DNA of 12,302 nucleotides. It comes from Gammaproteobacteria bacterium (GTDB lineage: Bacteria > Pseudomonadota > Gammaproteobacteria > GCA-001735895). The position numbers were made by a program, and so were the translations under genes. The DNA lies in assembly GCA_029882955.1 (NCBI GenBank), contig JAOUJX010000086.1, positions 1 to 12,302 on the forward strand, written 5' to 3'. Of the stretch, positions 1 to 6,758 are shown piece after piece; the stretch's first letter is position 1; each line of letters opens with the position of its first letter. The notes beneath the pieces were generated by a model that did not search any database, was not told the DNA's origin, and saw only the letters and a list, made by a program, of their open reading frames with translations.

Positions 1-286
1 TTTCCTCGGCAATTTCACCAATTATATCAGTCCCGAAATGATGGACTGGACGCATTCGGGTGAGCTGATTTTTATGATGGTTATTGGCGGTGCTGGCGCG
101 GTGCTTGGGCCGGTGCTGGGTACAGCGACCTTTTTATTTCTTGAAGAATTTCTCTCCAGTATTACCGTCTACTGGCATTTGATTTTTGGCCTGCTTTTAA
201 TCGCGTTGGTGATGTTTGGCAAGGGCGGATTGCATGGGTTGTTAACCTTGATGGATCGTCGATGGGGGAAGCCCGATGATGCTTGA
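1..286 (+). CDS. livM: Branched-chain-type ABC transporter permease LivM, C-terminal part
   Basis: This is the 3' end of a gene that begins before the window; the frame is open from base 2. About 94 residues remain. They contain the glycine-rich stretch GGAGAVLGPVLG followed by two hydrophobic segments, which is the typical C-terminal end of LivM permeases of the HAAT (hydrophobic amino acid transporter) ABC family. LivM forms the inner-membrane channel together with LivH. The stop lies inside the start of the next gene (11-nt overlap), so translation with the LivG ATPase is probably coupled. The neighbouring aromatic acyl-CoA ligase suggests the substrate may be an aromatic acid such as benzoate rather than leucine. 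That substrate assignment is inference from context; the family assignment is strong. Confidence 0.9.
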   Translation, partial: FLGNFTNYISPEMMDWTHSGELIFMMVIGGAGAVLGPVLGTATFLFLEEFLSSITVYWHLIFGLLLIALVMFGKGGLHGLLTLMDRRWGKPDDA

Positions 287-1010
287 AGTGGAGGGGTTGC
301 ATAAACAGTTTGGCGGTATTCACGCTTCGAGAGACCTTAATCTTGTCGTCGAAAAGCACCAGGTGCATGCCATTATCGGTCCCAATGGGGCGGGAAAAAC
401 GACTCTCATCGCACAGTTGTCGGGAGCGCTAAAACCGGATAGTGGAAGGGTGAAGTTTGACGATAAGGATATTACTCACATGAGCCGACACCGGCGGGTG
501 CATGCCGGGCTGGTACGCTCGTTCCAGATCACCAGCATTATTTTACCGTTGACTGTGCTCGAAAATGTCGTGCTGGCTGTGCAATCTACCCAGGGCCATT
601 CCTATCGGTTCTGGGTGCCGGTGGCGCAGGATACCGAATTAAAGGAGAAGGCTATGCAATCTCTGAATGAAGTCGGTCTGGGGGATCGAGCCGATCAAAT
701 AGCGGGTGAGATTTCGCATGGCGAACAAAGGCAACTCGAGATCGCCATGGCCCTGGCACTCAAACCAAAGCTCCTGTTACTCGATGAGCCTATGGCGGGC
801 ATGAGTAAGGAAGAATCTGCGAAGATGATAGGGCTATTGAAACAACTGAAAGGTGAAACCACTATCTTGCTGATCGAACACGATATGGATGCCGTGTTTT
901 CGTTGGCTGACACCATGTCGGTGCTAGTGAATGGTCATATTATTGCGACCGGAAGTACCGAAGAGATTCGCAATAATGCAAAAGTGCAACAAGCCTATCT
1001 TGGAGATTGA
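276..1010 (+). CDS. livG: ABC transporter ATP-binding protein LivG
   Basis: The 244-residue cytoplasmic ATPase carries the full set of ABC motifs: Walker A GPNGAGKT at 35-42, Q-loop Gln84, the signature ISHGEQR at 146-152, Walker B LLLLDEP with Asp170 and Glu171, and the switch His202 in LLIEHDM. The long insert between Q-loop and signature and the order of genes place it in the LivG branch of the branched-chain amino-acid type importers. It would power uptake with LivF and the LivH/LivM channel. The start overlaps the end of livM, with GGGGGA about 9 nt upstream as ribosome-binding site; a second ATG follows directly and cannot be excluded. The signature has His where most ABC proteins have Gly (LSGGQ), a modest deviation. 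Substrate is not readable from the ATPase. Confidence 0.95.
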   Translation: MMLEVEGLHKQFGGIHASRDLNLVVEKHQVHAIIGPNGAGKTTLIAQLSGALKPDSGRVKFDDKDITHMSRHRRVHAGLVRSFQITSIILPLTVLENVVLAVQSTQGHSYRFWVPVAQDTELKEKAMQSLNEVGLGDRADQIAGEISHGEQRQLEIAMALALKPKLLLLDEPMAGMSKEESAKMIGLLKQLKGETTILLIEHDMDAVFSLADTMSVLVNGHIIATGSTEEIRNNAKVQQAYLGD

Positions 1011-1016
1011 TGGCAA

Positions 1017-1721
1017 ATGTCTCTAAGCGTTAAAAATATCGAAACATTCTATGGTAATAGCCAGGCATTATTTGGTCTTAGTCTGGATGTGGCTAGTGCA
1101 AGCGTGACGACGCTGCTGGGCCGAAATGGTATGGGTAAGACCACGACCGTCAATTCTATTATTGGCAATATTCAATGTCGTAGCGGCGAAATTTTTTTCG
1201 ACGATAGCAAAATAAGTGGTTTACCGGCTTACCTGATAGCACAGCAAGGCATCGGCCTGGTACCCGAAGGTCGGCAAATCTTCCCTAATTTGAATGTGCG
1301 TGAAAATTTGATTGCAACTGCAGCGAGTTATAACCGGGGTAAAACCAGCTGGACCCTGGACACAGTGCTCGACCTGTTTCCGGCACTGAGAGAACGCCTG
1401 AATAATATGGGTAATCAACTTTCAGGGGGCGAGCAACAAATGCTGGCTATCGGTCGTGCGTTGATGCTGAACCCTGAATTACTCATTCTTGACGAGGCTA
1501 CCGAAGGCCTTGCGCCGTTGATACGTAAAGATATCTGGCAAAAACTCTACGAAGTAAAACAAACCGGTATTTCGATATTATTAATCGATAAAAATCTAGA
1601 CGAGCTGAGTAAAATCGCCGACTACCACTATATCATCGAAAAAGGCAGCGTTGCCTGGCAGGGTGATACGGATGCGCTACTGGCTGCTCCTGATTTAAAG
1701 TCGCGCTATTTAGGGGTCTGA
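1017..1721 (+). CDS. livF: ABC transporter ATP-binding protein LivF
   Basis: This is the second ATPase of the importer, 234 residues, the usual LivF length. Visible motifs are Walker A GRNGMGKT (35-42), the LivF-typical GLVPEGRQIFPNL stretch (80-92), signature LSGGEQ (135-140) and Walker B LLILDEATEGLAP (156-167 region). It starts 6 nt after livG, with GGAG at about 1002-1005 inside the livG end as the likely ribosome-binding site. Two positions are unusual. The residue after the Walker B Glu is Ala where LivF proteins normally have Pro (DEP). The H-loop region reads LLIDKNLDEL, where family members typically read L(V/I)EQN. Both suggest a divergent subfamily, possibly the aromatic-acid branch, not a broken gene, because the reading frame and all catalytic residues are intact. 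Confidence 0.94.
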   Translation: MSLSVKNIETFYGNSQALFGLSLDVASASVTTLLGRNGMGKTTTVNSIIGNIQCRSGEIFFDDSKISGLPAYLIAQQGIGLVPEGRQIFPNLNVRENLIATAASYNRGKTSWTLDTVLDLFPALRERLNNMGNQLSGGEQQMLAIGRALMLNPELLILDEATEGLAPLIRKDIWQKLYEVKQTGISILLIDKNLDELSKIADYHYIIEKGSVAWQGDTDALLAAPDLKSRYLGV

Positions 1722-1766
1722 GCCGATATTGGTCAGGCGAGTGCTAAACAACTGGAGTACAGCTTT

Positions 1767-3302
1767 ATGGATTATCCCCGACAATATAATGCAGTAACCG
1801 ATTTTGTTGACCGACATTTGAAGCAAGGTCGAAGTGACAAAGCGGCCTTCATTGATCCGGAATCCAGCATTAGCTATGGCGAGTTAGCCGCCAATACGCA
1901 TCGTGTCGCCAACCTGTTAAGGCAGCACGGCATCGAGGCTGAAAATCGCATCGCTTTACTGGCCCATGATACGGTTTCCTGGCCTGCTATTTTCTGGGGA
2001 GCGATTAGAGCTGGGGTTATACCGGCTGCAATCAATACCTTGCTGAGTACCGAGCAATACCGGTATATATTGCAGGACACCCGCCCCAGGGCTTTATTTA
2101 TTTCTGCCGCTTTGTTGCCGTTGGTTGAACCAATATTGCCCGGGCTAAAACAGCTCAAACAGGTATTCGTGATTTCCGGCGAAGCGGGAGATCATGTCGA
2201 TTTTACCGAGGCGATGTCGAAACAGTCTGAACAGAGTGATACCGCTGATACCTGTTGCGATGACGTGGCTTTCTGGTTGTATTCTTCTGGCTCCACCGGA
2301 ATGCCGAAAGCCGTCCCGCATGTACATAGCAGCCTGATGGAGACTGCGCGATTGTTCGGGCAGGGCATTCTCAGTATCCGCGAGGACGATGTCGTGTTTT
2401 CTGCGGCCAAACTATTCTTTGCCTATGGCCTGGGTAACTCGATGAGTTTTCCGATGTCGGTCGGCGCTACCACCATACTCTGGACTGCTCGCCCGACACC
2501 GGATGTGATTTTCGAAATAATGAAAAAACATCAACCTACAATTTTCTACGGCGTACCGACGCTTTACGCTGCGATGTTGTCCTTCCCGGAATGCGGCCCA
2601 GCTATTTCATCCGAGCGTTTAAGGCTTTGTGTGTCGGCCGGAGAGGCCTTGCCCAAAGACGTTGGTGACCGGTGGCAATCTATTTTTTCGGTCGATATTA
2701 TCGACGGCGTTGGCTCCACCGAACTATTGCATATATTTCTATCCAATAAACCGGGCGATGTGGTTTACGGGACTTCCGGTAAGGCGGTGCCGGGTTACGA
2801 GTTGCGTCTGATCGACGAAAACAATGAAGCAGTCAACGACGACGAAATTGGTGAGCTGCTGGTGAAGGGCAATACTACGGCCAATGGCTACTGGAACCAG
2901 CGTCAAAAATCCCGCTCTACTTTTGAAGGCGAGTGGGCCCGCACTGGCGATAAATATATCCGTGACAAAGACGGCTATTACCACTACTGCGGTCGCACCG
3001 ATGACATGTTTAAAGTCAGCGGCATCTGGGTCTCACCATTCGAAGTTGAGTCTGCACTCATTGGTCATGACGCGGTATTAGAAGCGGCAGTGGTTGGCTA
3101 TGAGGACGAAGAGGGTTTAACCAAACCGAGGGCTTTCGTGATATTGAATGATGGTTTCGACGAGGCTGGGTTGTATGACGAGTTGAAAGAGCAGGTCAAG
3201 AATCAAATCGGTAAATGGAAATATCCTCGCCAGATTGAGTTTGTTAAAGAGTTGCCTAAAACAGCAACCGGAAAAATTCAGCGCTTTAAACTGAAGCAGT
3301 AA
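1767..3302 (+). CDS. Benzoate-CoA ligase family protein (aromatic acid:CoA ligase)
   Basis: This 511-residue member of the ANL adenylate-forming superfamily should make an aryl-CoA thioester from an aromatic acid, ATP and CoA in the cytoplasm. The sequence shows the A3 phosphate loop YSSGSTGMPK (172-181), FFAYGLGNSMSFPM (217-230) and FYGVPTLYAAML (260-271), which are characteristic of the benzoate/4-hydroxybenzoate/2-aminobenzoate-CoA ligase group. It also shows A5 GVGSTE (314-319), TGD (393-395), the hinge GRTDDMFKVSG (409-419) and A10 PKTATGKIQR with catalytic Lys503. Length matches the family (about 510-530). GGAG lies 9 nt before the ATG. It sits 45 nt after livF and overlaps the next gene by one base, so it belongs to the same operon. 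Benzoate is the most likely substrate, but hydroxy- or amino-benzoate cannot be excluded. Confidence 0.92.
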   Translation: MDYPRQYNAVTDFVDRHLKQGRSDKAAFIDPESSISYGELAANTHRVANLLRQHGIEAENRIALLAHDTVSWPAIFWGAIRAGVIPAAINTLLSTEQYRYILQDTRPRALFISAALLPLVEPILPGLKQLKQVFVISGEAGDHVDFTEAMSKQSEQSDTADTCCDDVAFWLYSSGSTGMPKAVPHVHSSLMETARLFGQGILSIREDDVVFSAAKLFFAYGLGNSMSFPMSVGATTILWTARPTPDVIFEIMKKHQPTIFYGVPTLYAAMLSFPECGPAISSERLRLCVSAGEALPKDVGDRWQSIFSVDIIDGVGSTELLHIFLSNKPGDVVYGTSGKAVPGYELRLIDENNEAVNDDEIGELLVKGNTTANGYWNQRQKSRSTFEGEWARTGDKYIRDKDGYYHYCGRTDDMFKVSGIWVSPFEVESALIGHDAVLEAAVVGYEDEEGLTKPRAFVILNDGFDEAGLYDELKEQVKNQIGKWKYPRQIEFVKELPKTATGKIQRFKLKQ

Positions 3303-4078
3303 TGCAGGCCTCTGGTTATTTAAAGATTGGTAGTGTAAGTCTCGAATATCAATGGATTGCCAGTAAAGCCGAAGCTGCCGCGTTGCTACTACTGCACGAA
3401 GGCCTGGGATGCGTCGACATGTGGAAAGAGTTTCCGCAGGCTCTGGCTAAAGAAACCGGGCTTGGGGTTTTCGCCTATTCAAGACGGGGGTATGGTCGTT
3501 CCGATACCGGCATTTTGCCGCGCCCCGCGAGTTATATGCACGACGAGGCTCGTTTGCTGGATGAACTGCTGGCGTTAATTCCGGCGAAATCATTCATTCT
3601 TGTTGGCCATTCTGACGGTGCTTCGATTGCCAGTATTTATGCAGGTAGCCATCCACAATATGATATTGATGGATTGGTATTATTGGCGCCACACTTCTTT
3701 GTCGAAGATTTAAGCATCGAATCGATCGCAAAAGTAAAAAAGCTTTACCAGGAGAGTGATCTCAGAGAGCGACTGAGAAAATACCATGGAGAACAGGTCG
3801 ATAATGCCTTCCTGGGCTGGAATGATGTCTGGTTGTCTGGCGGTTTCAGGCAATGGGATATCAAGGAATATCTGCCTCGCATCCTGGTGCCGACACTGAT
3901 AATTCAGGGAGAGGATGATGAATATGGTAGCGAGGCTCAGGTGAAGGTTGCACAGGAACTAATCGCCGCGCCTGTGACCGTGCGAATGTTTCCCAACTGT
4001 GGGCACTCGCCGCACAGCCAGAGCAAGGAAGAAACGTTGTTAGAAATAAATAGATTTTGTGACAGTCAAAGGAAATAG
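3302..4078 (+). CDS. Alpha/beta hydrolase, putative aromatic-pathway lactone/ester hydrolase
   Basis: The 258-residue protein has the alpha/beta-hydrolase fold signatures: an oxyanion-region motif HEG at 32-34, the nucleophile elbow GHSDGA with Ser104, the acid region IIQGEDDEYG with Asp206 the best candidate, and the catalytic His235 in NCGHSPH. There is no signal peptide, so it is cytoplasmic. Its ATG overlaps the ligase stop as TAATG, indicating translational coupling and a shared pathway. Box-type benzoate clusters are known to include a hydrolase resembling 3-oxoadipate enol-lactonase. By analogy this protein may hydrolyse a lactone or salvage a dead-end CoA or ester intermediate. The exact substrate is inference; the fold and triad are clear. 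Confidence 0.88.
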   Translation: MQASGYLKIGSVSLEYQWIASKAEAAALLLLHEGLGCVDMWKEFPQALAKETGLGVFAYSRRGYGRSDTGILPRPASYMHDEARLLDELLALIPAKSFILVGHSDGASIASIYAGSHPQYDIDGLVLLAPHFFVEDLSIESIAKVKKLYQESDLRERLRKYHGEQVDNAFLGWNDVWLSGGFRQWDIKEYLPRILVPTLIIQGEDDEYGSEAQVKVAQELIAAPVTVRMFPNCGHSPHSQSKEETLLEINRFCDSQRK

Positions 4079-4143
4079 AGAAATCATATTCTCCGAGCGA
4101 GTCAGACCTGTCCAGGCTGAATAATAAATTCCAGGAGTGTTGC

Positions 4144-5931
4144 CTAACTCACCGACAGGTTCAAACGCTGCGCAATAAAATCTGCAAAGTGCCCGGCTAC
4201 CTCTTCGCCATCAAGGTCTTCGGCGAGAGTGAGAGTTCCTCCATTTTTGTCGTGTGCTTTTAGCTTAAAATGTTCAACTTTATCGACTCCCTGACCAGTG
4301 CTTCCCGTGCGTTTAATGCTCAGGTGTGACATGTCATTCCGGTGCAGACTCCGGCGGTAGATTGGTAAAAATAATAAACGTCGTAACACCGTGGCGCCAC
4401 TCGAGTTAATGGCGACATGTAAATTATTAAATGGTAGATAAATCGTCGCCAGTGACGCTATTAGCGCGACCAGCAGGAATGGAATACTAAATAGCGCGGT
4501 GGCGACTCCGAATAGGCCACCCCCCGTCGCTGCGCCGATCATTGAGTAGCTGGCAAATCCAAAACCACCGGCAAATACTGCGCTAAACAGGCTCAGAAAC
4601 TTATTTCGAAACATCGGGAATTTCAAATGAACGTCGTTGCCCCGGGTGGTCAGGCGCATGGCACGAGAAAGACCTTCGATATCAAAATGACCTCTGGTGA
4701 TATCAAGTTTTGCCTGCTCCGATTCCCGGGCTTTGATTTGCGCCGATTGAGCACTGAGGTCGTGCGAGACAAATCGTGAGCTAGCACCGGTATCGAAAAC
4801 AGGGATATCGTAATTTCTATTTAAATCGATGCCGGTGACATCAGCTTTGACGGTAAGACGCCAGAAATGATAACTCGACTTTCGTTCAATATCGGCATTC
4901 GGTAAATCATCCGGTATATCAAATCGAAATGACAGACTACAGCCCTGCGCCAAACTTTCGATCTTAGGTTTACCCTGTTCAGCCCATTTGATGCTTTCCT
5001 TACGTGAGTGATTTTTCCCGGTGCCGGATTCGTAGGAATAAACACATTCCAGCCGAATCCAGATTTCGCTGGCTTCGATGGCCTGGCGATAATTAAGATT
5101 CCTGATCTGTATGCGTCCACCAACATGGCCGCCAATTGCGCCAGGGAAGGGGTCCATTTCGAAAAGTACCGGGCCGAAATGCCGGTACTCAAGGGTTGAG
5201 CGGATAGCTTTGTATAATAGAAAAATTCCAACCAATGGGAATAACAAAATTACCAGGGCGGCATAGTTTCCGCTGGCCAGTTCGCGAGGAATATTGGGAA
5301 CTATGGCGGTGATAGTTATCGTATTCCATAATATTGCAAACCCCCAGAAGAACCAGACGCCCTTCCTGGCCCCGGACCCGATCTTTGCCGATTCCCAGCC
5401 TTTGCGCGATTGCCAGTCGGTATTTTTGATTTCCTCGCGGGTCTCTTGCGGCCGTTTTTTTCTTTGCACACTGCCATAAGCCACACCGAGACCAATGAAT
5501 ATAAAAACTGAACAAAAACCGGCCATTAATATAAACAAGCCCCATCGCATATCCCGGTCGATAACCGATTCCCGCGGGGCAAAGGGGTTAATCCAGATAG
5601 GCAGGGCCTGATCGCTGTTTAGATACGGTCGTAGTTGAGCCAGCATATCAGCATGATAAGAGCCGATGTTATCTTTGAACTCGGCGATATAAACCCGATT
5701 ACCCTGATAGCTAATGCCTTCGTATTCGTAGCGGTAACTGGCCTCGGTGAAGTTTGCCGCGCCGGAGGCTGAGAGCAGGCGCGCATAACCCGGTAGCCAG
5801 TTACGCATTTCCTGCCAGCTTTGCCAGGTCGGGATTGCAGTTTCCGACAATATCGCAAAGCCGCCGCCAGCGAAGATGAGGCCGAAAATGAGCCCTGGTA
5901 TTATCGTTAGTCTACGCATGGATCCTCGCAT
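4144..5931 (-). CDS. DUF3592-type multi-pass membrane protein with arrestin-like domain
   Basis: The predicted protein has 595 residues and about six hydrophobic segments (near 10-27, 130-153, 191-212, 224-241, 446-465 and 470-498). Residues 30-125 between the first two segments resemble the extracytoplasmic part of DUF3592 proteins. They include a YRYEYEGISYQGNRVY-like strand pair and a PIWINPFAPRESV stretch, the Y-x-P-xP-x-x-SV type end of that domain. Residues 252-380 are soluble and contain FRFDIPDDLPNADI and a later IPVF, the pattern of arrestin-like beta-sandwich domains. The role is unknown; a membrane-bound adaptor or envelope-stress protein is possible. It stands alone, convergent with the aromatic operon and divergent from the HIG1-like gene. 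Start choice: ATG at 5931 has GGAA 7 nt upstream; an in-frame ATG at 5919 has GAGGA only 3 nt upstream. Either start is possible. Confidence 0.85.
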   Translation of the reverse strand: MRGSMRRLTIIPGLIFGLIFAGGGFAILSETAIPTWQSWQEMRNWLPGYARLLSASGAANFTEASYRYEYEGISYQGNRVYIAEFKDNIGSYHADMLAQLRPYLNSDQALPIWINPFAPRESVIDRDMRWGLFILMAGFCSVFIFIGLGVAYGSVQRKKRPQETREEIKNTDWQSRKGWESAKIGSGARKGVWFFWGFAILWNTITITAIVPNIPRELASGNYAALVILLFPLVGIFLLYKAIRSTLEYRHFGPVLFEMDPFPGAIGGHVGGRIQIRNLNYRQAIEASEIWIRLECVYSYESGTGKNHSRKESIKWAEQGKPKIESLAQGCSLSFRFDIPDDLPNADIERKSSYHFWRLTVKADVTGIDLNRNYDIPVFDTGASSRFVSHDLSAQSAQIKARESEQAKLDITRGHFDIEGLSRAMRLTTRGNDVHLKFPMFRNKFLSLFSAVFAGGFGFASYSMIGAATGGGLFGVATALFSIPFLLVALIASLATIYLPFNNLHVAINSSGATVLRRLLFLPIYRRSLHRNDMSHLSIKRTGSTGQGVDKVEHFKLKAHDKNGGTLTLAEDLDGEEVAGHFADFIAQRLNLSVS

Positions 5932-6019
5932 TTTATGATTCCGAACTGTGTAACCATTGTATAGCCTGCAATCTACGCGGAAAACATAAAGCCCCTACTA
6001 TCTACACATGGTCAGTTTA

Positions 6020-6033
6020 TTGATTTATGTCAA
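6020..6033 (+). promoter_or_regulatory. Predicted FNR/Anr-type operator
   Basis: The sequence TTGATTTATGTCAA matches the FNR/Anr consensus TTGAT-N4-ATCAA at nine of the ten conserved positions; the only difference is G for A at the first base of the right half. Its centre (6026.5) lies about 41 nt before the transcription start expected from the TAATAT at 6055-6060, which is the class II activator position for FNR-type proteins. The gene downstream is a HIG1-like (hypoxia-type) membrane protein, which fits oxygen-responsive control. The box also lies 88 nt from the divergent DUF3592 gene and might affect it. Related factors such as Dnr share this motif. Confidence 0.6.
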
Positions 6034-6054
6034 TTAATACCTGATCGGGAGGTT

Positions 6055-6060
6055 TAATAT
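6055..6060 (+). promoter_or_regulatory. Possible -10 element of the HIG1-like gene
   Basis: TAATAT lies where a -10 hexamer is expected if the FNR-type box is centred at -41.5, giving a start site near 6067. No good -35 hexamer is visible, as is normal for class II activated promoters. The resulting leader is only about 20 nt and would leave the GGAG at 6077-6080 as ribosome-binding site. This is inferred from spacing only. Confidence 0.4.
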
Positions 6061-6086
6061 CGGAAGGGAGCAAACTGGAGATGGAT

Positions 6087-6278
6087 ATGAATATACTAAC
6101 GATGGTAATTATGTTGGCACTGGTGGCAACTATCGGTTTGATAGGCACAGGAGTCTGGTCTATGGCTCACGGTGGTGAGTTCGACCGAAAGCATTCGACT
6201 CAGTTAATGTTTGCGCGGGTTGGTATGCAGGCTGTGACTGTTTTACTGCTCTTGTTTGCGGTTTATCTGGCAAGCTAG
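6087..6278 (+). CDS. Small HIG1-like (hypoxia-induced type) inner-membrane protein
   Basis: The predicted product is 63 residues with two hydrophobic helices (about 3-25 and 45-61) joined by a short polar loop, GGEFDRKHSTQ. The GGEF-R-S...LM-x-x-R-x-x-x-Q pattern is that of bacterial HIG1-domain (twin-transmembrane) proteins; the R-x3-Q of the family motif is present as RVGMQ, while the preceding conserved basic residue is Phe. HIG1 proteins in mitochondria and bacteria associate with cytochrome oxidase or respond to low oxygen. I chose the ATG at 6087 because GGAG sits 6 nt before it; the in-frame ATG at 6081 would abut that GGAG and adds two residues. An FNR-type box upstream suggests low-oxygen induction. 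Family call is good; function here is inferred. Confidence 0.8.
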   Translation: MNILTMVIMLALVATIGLIGTGVWSMAHGGEFDRKHSTQLMFARVGMQAVTVLLLLFAVYLAS

Positions 6279-6291
6279 CTGATGTAACGGG

Positions 6292-6640
6292 TTAAAAAAG
6301 CCGCTCGATCAGTTCGATGACTGTCTCTTCCCGGCACTCACGAAAACGAGTTCCAGCCCAGAGGGATTGAAATTCTCCATTGTTACTGGTGATGGCGGCA
6401 GTGCGACCGGAAAATCCCAGGGTGATCCCGGTCGGCCGCTGTTCCCATTTGCACTGCGGTCGCACCTGAATTGAGAGCTTCTTGAATATGGTCGCTATTC
6501 ATGATGCCACCTGCAGCTTCGACCTCACGAAAAACAAAGAAGTTAGCATTCAGTGCGCCAATACTTTGCGAGTCTATTTTTTCCTTGCTTAAACCAAAAA
6601 CAGTTGCGATGTAGTAACTGCCACTTGGAGCGGATGAGTT
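6292..6640 (-). pseudogene. Nitronate monooxygenase (2-nitropropane dioxygenase family) remnant
   Basis: Translating the - strand by hand gives two fragments of a nitronate monooxygenase in different frames. Upstream, 6601-6437 includes FGLSKEKI, then AAGGIMNSDHIQEALNSGAT, then AVQMGTA, matching the FMN-binding AAGGI...GA.aVQMGT region. After a net one-base shift between about 6436 and 6417, the reading continues as GFSGRTAAITSNN, then SLWAGTRFRECREETVIELI, and ends at a TAA at 6294-6292, matching the family's FSGR and C-terminal WAG..a...RE motifs. The distances between these blocks are much shorter than in intact proteins of 320-350 residues, so internal deletions are likely too, and the N-terminal half is missing behind an in-frame TAA at 6643-6641. 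No functional product is expected. The intact enzyme oxidises alkyl nitronates using FMN. Confidence 0.75.
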
Positions 6641-6656
6641 TTAGCATATAGCGTTA

Positions 6657-6677
6657 GCCGGTTGTGGCAAACCCGGC
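6657..6677. repeat. Short GC-rich inverted repeat between pseudogene and globin
   Basis: GCCGG (6657-6661) and CCGGC (6673-6677) can pair around an 11-nt loop, extendable with a mismatch through the neighbouring TT/AA bases. No T-tract follows, so a classical terminator is unlikely. The rest of the gene-free stretch 6641-6758 is AT-rich and shows no promoter hexamers with acceptable spacing that I can support. Confidence 0.3.
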
Positions 6678-6758
6678 ATGATAATTTAAAGAGCTTTCTA
6701 TTTGAAACTTAAACCGCAATAATTTGCTCTGAGAGAAATTAAAAGTAGTAATGAGTAA

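Noticed and set aside
4103..4119. Possible bulged hairpin (CAGACCT / AGGCTG) between the convergent hydrolase and DUF3592 genes
   Set aside because: The stem is short, needs a bulged base and is not followed by a T-tract, so a terminator call is not justified.
4821..5231. A 136-codon - strand frame within the DUF3592-like gene
   Set aside because: It is an alternative frame on the same strand as the larger gene, with no recognisable motif, and the larger frame has coherent membrane segments and domains.
6657..6677. The GCCGG/CCGGC hairpin as a REP-type mobile repeat
   Set aside because: Only one copy is visible in the window and the stem is five base pairs, so a repeat-family assignment would be a guess. 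It is listed only as a simple inverted repeat.
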